This document shows, piece after piece, positions 1 to 5,259 of a stretch of DNA of 9,792 bases. Where the stretch lies: assembly GCA_019090295.1 (NCBI GenBank), contig JAHRWG010000320.1, positions 1 through 9,792 on the forward strand, read 5' to 3'. This DNA comes from Cycloclasticus sp. (GTDB taxonomy: Bacteria > Pseudomonadota > Gammaproteobacteria > Methylococcales > Cycloclasticaceae). Below the pieces are notes generated by a model. That model had not been told where the DNA came from and ran no database searches. It saw nothing but the letters and a program-made list of their open reading frames with translations. Positions within the stretch are counted from its first letter, which is position 1. Each line of letters begins with the position of its first letter. The position numbers were made by a program, and so were the translations under genes.

Positions 1-5
1 AGAGT

Positions 6-38
6 TCGTCGGCAGCGTCAGATGTGTATAAGAGACAG
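6..38 (+). other. Nextera transposase adapter (sequencing artefact)
   Basis: The bases match the Illumina Nextera Read 1 transposase oligonucleotide. Bases 6-19 are the i5-side tail and bases 20-38 are the 19-bp Tn5 mosaic end AGATGTGTATAAGAGACAG. This is library-preparation sequence that was left untrimmed at the contig edge, not genomic DNA. Bases 1-5 are presumably also non-genomic. Real sequence starts at about base 39, and bases just after it should be treated with caution because read ends that carry adapter can be misassembled. Confidence 0.97.
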
Positions 39-60
39 AGGTGGGTTCGTTTGACGCTTA

Positions 61-201
61 CGATTAACCCATGCAATAAAATATGGAGACTATGCTGTAC
101 TACCCTTCATATTAAGAGCATGCATCGGTGGCAGCTTCGAATATGACACAGTTGAAAAAGAAGCGAGTCATTTAGCCATTAATTACATTTACGACAGGGT
201 A
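61..201 (+). repeat. Dispersed direct repeat, copy 1 (right module)
   Basis: This 141-bp stretch aligns without gaps to 2236-2376, with 18 mismatches by hand count (about 87% identity). It lies upstream of the EAL-CBS-GGDEF gene, as copy 2 lies upstream of the CZB-GGDEF gene. Similarity to copy 2 stops sharply to the left of base 61. One forward frame (from 61) stays open across the whole unit in both copies, but it has no start codon and is closed by a stop upstream, so it could be the 3' remnant of a lost gene. No terminal inverted repeats or target-site duplications were seen. I do not recognise the encoded peptide. Confidence 0.85.
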
Positions 202-258
202 AATCTAAAGGTGAGCTAAGAATCAAAGGGGCAACTCAGCACAACCCAACCAAGCCTC

Positions 259-298
259 TTGTCACTCTATCGTCATATTTCTGTCACGGCACTGCCAC
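259..298 (+). promoter_or_regulatory. Double Pho box (putative PhoB operator)
   Basis: Four 7-bp direct half-sites repeat every 11 bp: TTGTCAC (259-265), TCGTCAT (270-276), CTGTCAC (281-287) and CTGCCAC (292-298). The 4-bp spacers are TCTA, ATTT and GGCA. The PhoB consensus is CTGTCAT or CTGTCAC units separated by 4 bp, so this reads as two adjacent Pho boxes able to bind two PhoB dimers on one helix face. It lies 43-82 bp upstream of the EAL-CBS-GGDEF start and is placed as in class-II PhoB promoters. The match and spacing are seen directly; PhoB control is inferred. Confidence 0.75.
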
Positions 299-308
299 CT
301 ATCCATTG

Positions 309-314
309 GATACT
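309..314 (+). promoter_or_regulatory. Putative -10 element of PhoB-type promoter
   Basis: GATACT matches the sigma-70 -10 hexamer TATAAT at four of six positions. It begins exactly 10 nt after the last Pho half-site, the spacing seen at E. coli phoA and pstS, where the Pho box replaces the -35. Transcription would start near 320-322 and give a leader of about 20 nt before the ATG at 341. No separate -35 hexamer is apparent. Confidence 0.5.
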
Positions 315-340
315 CTAATTCGCTTAAAATTTTAATGTAA

Positions 341-2131
341 ATGTATATGACAGAATTAGAACCACCGCACCCGCAATCATTAGACGAGATATTAGAAAAG
401 TCACTCCTTACCCCTGTTTTTCAACCCATTATATCGCTCAAAAATAACACTATTTATGGGTATGAAGGCTTAATACGAGGCCCATCTAACAGCCCTCTAC
501 ATTCACCTTTTAACTTATTCAATGCCGCTGCAAAGCAAGGTTGCCTAGCAAAACTAGACTTGTTGTGTAGAAAAGTAACGATTGAACACTTTGCACAACT
601 CAATTTTAAAGAACAGCTATTTATTAATACTATTCCCGAAATCCTGCTGCATAAAGATTACCAACACGGTCATACACTTGATTATATAAAGCGGGCAGGT
701 ATCGATAGCAAACAAGTCGTTATAGAGCTGACTGAACAGTACCCCATTGAAGACTATAACCTGATGGCAAATGCCACCAAACACTATCAAGACATGGGGT
801 TTTCAATTGCCATAGATGACCTTGGTGCAGGCTATTCCGGATTAAGAACGTGGTCGGAAATCAAGCCTGATTTTGTGAAAATTGATAGGCACTTTTTACA
901 CAACATTCATGAAGATAAACACAAACAACAGTTTGTCCAATCAATTATTGATATAGCTAAAGGTGTCAATTGCCGCGTCATTGCTGAAGGCATAGAGCTA
1001 CGTGAAGAATATTTAATGAGTGATGACATGGGCATGGACTTTGTACAGGGCTATTATTTTGCCCGGCCCGCTGCCCAGCCAAAGCAAGTACTCGATAGTG
1101 GATTACTATCTAAAAGAAGCAAAGAAGTACCCATCATTTTCAACACCATACGAAGCTCTCAAACGGTTCAAAAGCTATTAGCGCCTCTTGAGCCTATCGT
1201 TACCAATACACCGTTCAACCAAATTTACGAGCGCTTTGATTGCTCTAAAGACCTGTCGTCTTTACCTGTCATTAATAAGGACATGAGCGTAGCAGGTATT
1301 ATTTTTCGTAGTGAATTTCTAACCCTTTGTGCAAGCCGCTACGGTAAAGATCTATATAGGAAAAAGACGGCACAGTCTTTTTTAGAAGAAAATCCTATCT
1401 GTATTGACATAAACCTGCCGCTACACTTATTAAGTAAAACCATTGAAAAACATAACTTCAAAATACGGAATGAGTGCTTCATCATCACCGAAAACAAGGT
1501 CTATAAAGGCATTGGTAATTATATAGACCTACTAAAAGAACTAACAGACATGCAAATCAGCTTTGCTAAGCACATGAATCCGCTCAGCAACCTACCCGGC
1601 AACGTACCTATTAGCCAGCAAATAAGCGCTTTCCTTAAGTCTAAAGAAGATTTTGTCATCTGTTATTTTGACCTAGACCACTTCAAGCCCTATAACGACA
1701 TCTACGGCTTTGGAAAAGGTGACGAAGTGATTCGCAAAACGGCTGAATTACTGTGCAAACACGCCGACAAAAGCACTGACTTTATCGGACATATTGGTGG
1801 TGATGATTTCGTCGCCATATTCAGTAGTAGGGACTGGAAGAAACGATGCCATAAAATACTATCTGACTTTGAAAACTCTCTTAGTAAGTTTTACTCTTAT
1901 GAGCACATCATGGCTTCGGGCATGAAGGCATTAAATAGAAACTCTGAGCCTGTACACTACCCCTTACTTTCACTCTCTATTGGCGCACTTCGTGTACATG
2001 ATTTTGACTCTATTTATACCGAAAGTGATATTGCCGCAACAGCAAGTACTGCCAAATCAATGGCTAAAAAAATACAGGGCAATAGCCTATACCAAATAAA
2101 ACCCGAAACGAATAAAAAACAAGCCGTATAA
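341..2131 (+). CDS. EAL-CBS-GGDEF cyclic-di-GMP turnover protein
   Basis: This 596-aa cytoplasmic protein has no membrane segment or signal peptide. Residues about 12-255 form an EAL phosphodiesterase domain with its catalytic set present: E42 in YEGLIRG, N96, E129, D159-D160 in DDLGAGYSG, K180, E216 in AEGIE and Q236 in QGYYFARP. Hydrolysis of c-di-GMP to pGpG is therefore plausible. Residues about 265-400 look like a CBS-pair-type region. Residues about 412-585 are a GGDEF domain with DLDHFK (D444, D446), but the signature is GGDDF (486-490) and the inhibitory site is KxxD rather than RxxD, so cyclase activity is doubtful; it may bind GTP to regulate the EAL domain. No Shine-Dalgarno is visible. 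An in-frame ATG-TAA pair abuts the start at 335-340, and a second ATG at 347 is an alternative start. A double Pho box lies just upstream. Confidence 0.93.
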   Translation: MYMTELEPPHPQSLDEILEKSLLTPVFQPIISLKNNTIYGYEGLIRGPSNSPLHSPFNLFNAAAKQGCLAKLDLLCRKVTIEHFAQLNFKEQLFINTIPEILLHKDYQHGHTLDYIKRAGIDSKQVVIELTEQYPIEDYNLMANATKHYQDMGFSIAIDDLGAGYSGLRTWSEIKPDFVKIDRHFLHNIHEDKHKQQFVQSIIDIAKGVNCRVIAEGIELREEYLMSDDMGMDFVQGYYFARPAAQPKQVLDSGLLSKRSKEVPIIFNTIRSSQTVQKLLAPLEPIVTNTPFNQIYERFDCSKDLSSLPVINKDMSVAGIIFRSEFLTLCASRYGKDLYRKKTAQSFLEENPICIDINLPLHLLSKTIEKHNFKIRNECFIITENKVYKGIGNYIDLLKELTDMQISFAKHMNPLSNLPGNVPISQQISAFLKSKEDFVICYFDLDHFKPYNDIYGFGKGDEVIRKTAELLCKHADKSTDFIGHIGGDDFVAIFSSRDWKKRCHKILSDFENSLSKFYSYEHIMASGMKALNRNSEPVHYPLLSLSIGALRVHDFDSIYTESDIAATASTAKSMAKKIQGNSLYQIKPETNKKQAV

Positions 2132-2141
2132 ACCACATGAA

Positions 2142-2181
2142 TTCAAAAGATATAGGGAAGGCAACCCTTTAAACTTTTGAA
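2142..2181 (+). terminator. Hairpin after the EAL-CBS-GGDEF gene
   Basis: TTCAAAAG (2142-2149) is perfectly complementary to CTTTTGAA (2174-2181), and inner AGGG (2154-2157) pairs with CCCT (2165-2168), leaving a 7-nt apical loop and a small internal loop. It begins 11 nt after the stop codon, where a transcript-end or 3'-stabilising hairpin would be expected. It has no following T-run, so it is a weak terminator candidate or an RNA-protecting stem. Confidence 0.4.
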
Positions 2182-2190
2182 GAGCTAAAC

Positions 2191-2376
2191 TCACATTATA
2201 AGTGCAACCGTTCTGATTTTAGATAACCTTAAATTCGGTTAACCCGTGCAATAACGTATGGAGGTTATGCAGTACTACCCTTCATATTGAGAACATGCAT
2301 CGATGACAGCTTCGAATATGATACAGTTGAAACAGCAGCAAGTAATTTAGCCATTGATTACATTTATGACAGGGTA
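2191..2376 (+). repeat. Dispersed direct repeat, copy 2 (left and right modules)
   Basis: This is the most complete copy. The left module, 2191-2254, aligns without gaps to 4466-4529 with 8 mismatches in 64 bases. The right module, 2236-2376, aligns without gaps to 61-201 with 18 mismatches in 141 bases. The modules overlap in the core TTAACCCGTGCAATAA (2239-2254), which is present in all three copies with one change in copy 1. The right module has an open frame ending at TAG 2383-2385, closed upstream by TAA at 2230-2232, with no ATG. It fills most of the 337-bp gap between the two c-di-GMP genes and is followed by an intrinsic terminator. Confidence 0.85.
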
Positions 2377-2399
2377 GCTTTTTAGCGAAAAACCAAGAC

Positions 2400-2427
2400 A
2401 TCAAGCGGTCAACCAGCTTGATTTTTT
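2400..2427 (+). terminator. Intrinsic terminator upstream of the CZB-GGDEF gene
   Basis: ATCAAGC (2400-2406) pairs with GCTTGAT (2416-2422). Inner GG and CC close a TCAA tetraloop with one bulged A, and a run of six T follows (2422-2427). This is a classical rho-independent terminator on the + strand. It lies 41 nt before the next start codon with no clear promoter in between, so it may end transcripts coming from copy 2 of the repeat, or may act as a conditional attenuator for the downstream gene. Confidence 0.7.
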
Positions 2428-2468
2428 AGAAGCGCCCAAGTCAAGTTGGCTGACACTTTGATATCCAA

Positions 2469-3383
2469 ATGACTCAGGCATTAGAGCAGGGAGGCGATCT
2501 CTTGAATAATATCATTAATTACAAAGACTTAGATTCAATCTCAGAGCAATTAGATGGGATGCTGGTCAAACATGTGGATTGGCTTTCAGCACTGCATAAA
2601 GTCATTATTTGTAACACCTCTTCAAACTCATTAATGATGCGTCACGAAGAGTGTGAGTTTGGAAAGTGGTATTGCGCTGTAGAAAATTCATTTCTAAGAG
2701 AAAATGCGGAGTTTGAAGATCTTGGAAACACGCATAAGAACTTACATTCTATAGCAAACCAATTATTAGAAAAACATCATAATAATCAAGCACCATCAGA
2801 AGAGGAATATCAGCTACTCGTTGATTCAGAAAAGGAATTCTTTGAAACACTGAACAACTACATAGATAATGTTCTAGCAACGAAAAATCAATTTGATTAC
2901 CTAACAAATATTCCTAATAGAAGTTTAACCATGTTAATGCTAGAAAAGGAGCACTCGAAACTTTCTAGGGATATAGACAGCGAATCGTGCATCGCATTTG
3001 CCGACATTGATCACTTTAAGGGGGTCAATGATAGCTATGGTCACTCCGCTGGAGATAGTGTTTTAAAGTACATGTCAGAAATCTTATCAACAAACATAAG
3101 ACCCTATGATATTGTTGGCAGATATGGTGGCGAAGAATTTCTATTTTGCTTTCCACAAACTGGCATCGAAGAGGCGTTTAGAGTTATTGATAGAATAAGA
3201 TGTCACATCGAAAGCTCATCAATACTCATTAATAATTCAAATAAAATTAGAATTACCTGCTCCTTTGGTGTGGCAAAGATGGATAGAAATCAAACTCTGG
3301 AGGAGTCAATAAAGCGTGCAGATATGGCGTTGTATAAAGCAAAGGATAATGGGCGTAATAAGACAGAAATTTGGGTTCGTTAA
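2469..3383 (+). CDS. CZB-domain zinc-sensing diguanylate cyclase (DgcZ-like)
   Basis: This 304-aa soluble protein matches the architecture of E. coli DgcZ (YdeH), a zinc-inhibited diguanylate cyclase. The N-terminal chemoreceptor zinc-binding (CZB) domain, about residues 25-135, shows the expected ligands: H35 in KHVDWL, C62 in CEFGKWY, H89 and H93, with C62-H89 and H89-H93 spacings as in DgcZ. The C-terminal GGDEF domain (about 140-304) has a full active-site signature GGEEF (220-224), metal-binding D179 in ADIDHFK, and an intact RxxD inhibitory site (R211-D214) five residues before it, so it should make c-di-GMP with product inhibition. A stop at 2451-2453 forbids a longer start; no good Shine-Dalgarno is visible. 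The gene looks more A+T-rich than its neighbours, and an attC-like element starts 3 nt after its stop, hinting at lateral acquisition. Confidence 0.92.
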   Translation: MTQALEQGGDLLNNIINYKDLDSISEQLDGMLVKHVDWLSALHKVIICNTSSNSLMMRHEECEFGKWYCAVENSFLRENAEFEDLGNTHKNLHSIANQLLEKHHNNQAPSEEEYQLLVDSEKEFFETLNNYIDNVLATKNQFDYLTNIPNRSLTMLMLEKEHSKLSRDIDSESCIAFADIDHFKGVNDSYGHSAGDSVLKYMSEILSTNIRPYDIVGRYGGEEFLFCFPQTGIEEAFRVIDRIRCHIESSSILINNSNKIRITCSFGVAKMDRNQTLEESIKRADMALYKAKDNGRNKTEIWVR

Positions 3384-3386
3384 AAA

Positions 3387-3463
3387 GCCTAACAAGCACA
3401 CTTTACCCGGCTGGTTTTCGCTGCATTTCAAACCAGTCACAAATGCGCACGCTGTCGTTAATT
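3387..3463 (+). other. Integron attC-like recombination site
   Basis: GCCTAAC (3387-3393) fits the R'' core RYYYAAC, and the right end reads CGTTAATT (3456-3463), sharing the GTTA of the R' core GTTRRRY. Between them CTGGTTT (3411-3417) pairs with AAACCAG (3429-3435) around a loop containing TCGCTGCATTTC, giving a folded, imperfectly palindromic 77-bp unit. It starts 3 nt after the CZB-GGDEF stop codon, the typical position of attC in a gene cassette. Weak points are the imperfect R' box, poorly paired L boxes, and no integrase or second attC in the window. It lacks the T-run of a terminator. Confidence 0.45.
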
Positions 3464-3492
3464 CGCCAAACCATTTTTTTATTTTAAACTAT

Positions 3493-3498
3493 AGAGGA
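3493..3498 (+). promoter_or_regulatory. Ribosome-binding site of mscS
   Basis: AGAGGA lies 8 nt before the ATG at 3507. It is the only convincing Shine-Dalgarno among the three + strand genes and fixes the mscS start. Confidence 0.7.
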
Positions 3499-3506
3499 TA
3501 CTAACA

Positions 3507-4334
3507 ATGCAAGAACTTTTAGATAAACTAGATACCAGTCAATACTTACCCGTACTAATTTCTGGCACGACTAATGTGCTACTTGCTGCTTTAATTTTAA
3601 TTATTGGTTTGCTGATTGCCAATAAAGTAAGCAGCATCATCTGCAAAGCTGGCGAACAATACGAAAACCTTGATAATACTCTGTTTCGTTTTTTAGGTAG
3701 CTTAGGCAAATATATTATTATTGCCTTTGTCATTATTGCTGTTCTTAATCGATTTGGCGTACAGACGGCATCAATAGTCGCTTTGTTAGGTGCTGCAGGG
3801 TTAGCCGTAGGCCTAGCGCTTCAAGGGACATTAACGAATTTAGCTGCCGGTGTGATGCTGTTATTATTTCGCCCCTACAAGGTTGGAGACTTTATTGAGG
3901 CCGCTGATCGCTTTGGTAATGTTAAGGAAATAGATTTATTTACGACTATTCTTCAAACGTTTGACAACCAACAAATTATTATTCCCAACAGCCAAATTTG
4001 GGGTAATCAAATTATTAATCACTCCCATCATAGTGTGCGCGGTGTAGATATGCATTTTGGCGTGGCTTACAAAGAAAACACTGATGATGTTCGAGCGGTC
4101 ATTAACCATGTTCTAGATAATCACCCACACATTTTAAAAGACCCAGCTCCTTTTGTAGAAGTTGAAACGCTCAATGATAGCTCTGTAGACTTCTTGGTAA
4201 GACCTTTTTGCATGGGTGAACATTATTTCGATATTCTCTACTCTATTCCTGAAGAGATAAAAAAAGCTCTTGATGAAAAAGGCATTGAAATACCATTTCC
4301 TCATAGAAAGTTAATTATTGAAAAAGAGAGTTAA
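3507..4334 (+). CDS. mscS: Small-conductance mechanosensitive channel MscS
   Basis: This 275-aa inner-membrane protein is close in length to E. coli MscS (286 aa). It forms a heptameric channel that opens under membrane tension to release solutes on hypo-osmotic shock. TM1 spans about residues 18-42, TM2 62-84, and the pore-lining TM3 88-120 with the glycine/alanine pattern GAAGLAVGLALQGTLTNLAA that packs the pore. The family motif FRPYKVGD follows at 121-128. The cytoplasmic beta domain (about 128-180, including IIIPNS) and alpha/beta vestibule follow, ending with the typical GIEIPFPHRKL (259-269). It has its own ribosome-binding site and a strong terminator 13 nt after the stop, so it is probably monocistronic. 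It is convergent with the polyamine operon, and nothing shows a functional link to the c-di-GMP genes. Confidence 0.96.
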   Translation: MQELLDKLDTSQYLPVLISGTTNVLLAALILIIGLLIANKVSSIICKAGEQYENLDNTLFRFLGSLGKYIIIAFVIIAVLNRFGVQTASIVALLGAAGLAVGLALQGTLTNLAAGVMLLLFRPYKVGDFIEAADRFGNVKEIDLFTTILQTFDNQQIIIPNSQIWGNQIINHSHHSVRGVDMHFGVAYKENTDDVRAVINHVLDNHPHILKDPAPFVEVETLNDSSVDFLVRPFCMGEHYFDILYSIPEEIKKALDEKGIEIPFPHRKLIIEKES

Positions 4335-4347
4335 CCAAGCTAGCCAC

Positions 4348-4376
4348 GGGCACAAAAAACCTCGTTTTTTGTGCCC
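4348..4376 (+). terminator. Intrinsic terminator of mscS
   Basis: GGGCACAAAAAAC (4348-4360) and GTTTTTTGTGCCC (4364-4376) form a perfect 13-bp stem around a 3-nt CTC loop, beginning 13 nt after the mscS stop codon. A short CTTTTA tail follows. The stem is symmetric, but no T-run lies on the opposite side, so it should act mainly on the + strand. Confidence 0.85.
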
Positions 4377-4465
4377 TGCTTTTACCCTTAGACATTCATC
4401 ACCAGCAGTGCTCATTAAAAACCAACCGAGTCAGGCTCGATTGATCTCCTATCTAGTGGCTTAAT

Positions 4466-4529
4466 TCACATTCCAAGTACAACCGTTTTGGTTTTAGATA
4501 ACCTTAAGTTGGCTTAACCCGTGCAATAA
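4466..4529 (+). repeat. Dispersed direct repeat, copy 3 (left module only)
   Basis: This 64-bp segment matches 2191-2254 without gaps (56 of 64 identical), including invariant AGATAACCTT and AACCCGTGCAATAA. Similarity ends right after GTGCAATAA, where copy 2 continues into its right module. It lies in the 318-bp convergent gap between mscS and speD. The rest of that gap holds the mscS terminator and no gene that I can support. No terminator for the speD operon was found in it. Confidence 0.8.
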
Positions 4530-4652
4530 ATTCAAGTGAGAATGGCGACTGTTAATGGTTAATATGCCGCTATCAGCTCGCACCATAAATATTTTTAGCC
4601 TTGCAAGACCTTACCCCGATAATTATTTCATGATCACACCAATAACCATTAC

Positions 4653-5126
4653 TTAACGCTCTATTCCTCGGTGTATTTCTGTTACATCAATGCTATCTGA
4701 ACAAAAAGCTTGTTGGAAAATTGGGATGGTTTTTTGCGGCTCTGCATCACCACACATGAACACATCAAAAGCGGCATAGTTTTTCTCTGGCCAGGTATGC
4801 ACACTAATATGTGATTCTGCGAGCACAGCGACACCGGAGATTCCGCCAGTGGGCGTAAAATGGTGTAGGTGAATATGCAGTAGCGTCGCGCCAGACACCT
4901 CCACAGCGTGGCGAAGAGTGGCTTCCATTAAGGTTAGATCATCTAGGTGAGTGGCATTCCATACATCGATAATAAGGTGCTCACCGGCATATTTAATCCC
5001 GTCCCTTTCTTTAAAGTGATCATTCCGGGATGCTCCTTTTTTAAGCACCTGTTGGTGCGATGGCCATTGATCAGCTGCCTTTTCAACGGCCGACTCTTTC
5101 CCCTGTCGTTTGCTAGCTAATGTCAT
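4653..5126 (-). CDS. speD: S-adenosylmethionine decarboxylase proenzyme, class 1b
   Basis: SpeD decarboxylates S-adenosylmethionine to the aminopropyl donor used by spermidine synthase. It is made as a proenzyme that self-cleaves to create a pyruvoyl cofactor. The cleavage motif AESHISVHTWPE is present (E104-S105, with S105 becoming pyruvoyl), with H110 and C125 (in FMCGD) at the +5 and +20 spacings seen in Thermotoga maritima SpeD (S63, H68, C83). At 157 aa it is longer than usual short 1b enzymes, because about 42 charged residues precede the conserved LIIDVWN core. No internal ATG removes this extension, and AGGA (5134-5137) sits 7 nt before the annotated ATG, so the extension appears genuine. 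It is the last gene of the minus-strand operon, and its start lies inside the end of a 48-aa small ORF. Confidence 0.95.
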   Translation of the reverse strand: MTLASKRQGKESAVEKAADQWPSHQQVLKKGASRNDHFKERDGIKYAGEHLIIDVWNATHLDDLTLMEATLRHAVEVSGATLLHIHLHHFTPTGGISGVAVLAESHISVHTWPEKNYAAFDVFMCGDAEPQKTIPIFQQAFCSDSIDVTEIHRGIER

Positions 5127-5259
5127 GGCGCAGTCCTGTGCATAATATCGACGTGTTTATCGCTGGCATGAAATAATTCCGCTCCTGCTGTTGCCTGGCC
5201 TGTTCCACATACCTTAGCGTATGGGCTAATACGTGTAATATCGATAGACTAAAAGCCAT
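5113..5259 (-). CDS. Small 48-aa ORF between speE and speD
   Basis: The ATG (5257-5259) overlaps the stop codon of the aminopropyltransferase gene (TAATG, a translational-coupling arrangement). An AGGTGG lies 4 nt upstream inside the end of that gene. The frame runs 48 codons and stops at TAG 5113-5115, overlapping the speD start by 14 nt, so it exactly bridges the 132-nt gap. The peptide begins MAFSLSILHVL, then has a polar, arginine/glutamine-rich stretch (about residues 16-28) and ends GLRHDIS. I recognise no family; a faint likeness to small arginine-rich DUF1127 proteins is not convincing. It may be a small protein, or a translated leader through which ribosome traffic controls speD. Its existence rests on layout, not homology. 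Confidence 0.5.
   Translation of the reverse strand: MAFSLSILHVLAHTLRYVEQARQQQERNYFMPAINTSILCTGLRHDIS

Noticed and set aside
51..82. TTGACG with TAAAAT as a sigma-70 promoter in copy 1 of the repeat
   Set aside because: The spacer is 20 bp, too long for a good promoter, and the -35 part is absent from copy 2.
2191..2427. c-di-GMP riboswitch (GEMM type) upstream of the cyclase gene
   Set aside because: The context is tempting, but the conserved GEMM core and tetraloop-receptor bases are not found. The repeat may still be an RNA element, but not a recognisable GEMM riboswitch.
2430..2468. Second Pho box upstream of the CZB-GGDEF gene (CTGACAC)
   Set aside because: There is only one loose half-site and no 11-bp partner, so phosphate control of the second gene is not supported.
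3316..3504. 62-codon + strand open frame crossing the CZB-GGDEF end
   Set aside because: It is a frame-shifted shadow of the GGDEF domain running through the attC-like site; no homology is seen.
3539..3733. 64-codon minus-strand frame inside mscS
   Set aside because: It is antisense to the N-terminal membrane segments of MscS and has no independent support.
4553..4651. TAATGGTTA and TAACCATTA 9-bp inverted repeat in the mscS-speD gap
   Set aside because: The arms are 81 nt apart, A+T-rich and without a T-run, so this is probably chance and not a terminator for the speD operon.
4650..4656. ACTTAAC-type sequence fitting the attC RYYYAAC core beside the speD stop
   Set aside because: It is only a 7-bp degenerate match with no paired second box or palindrome around it.
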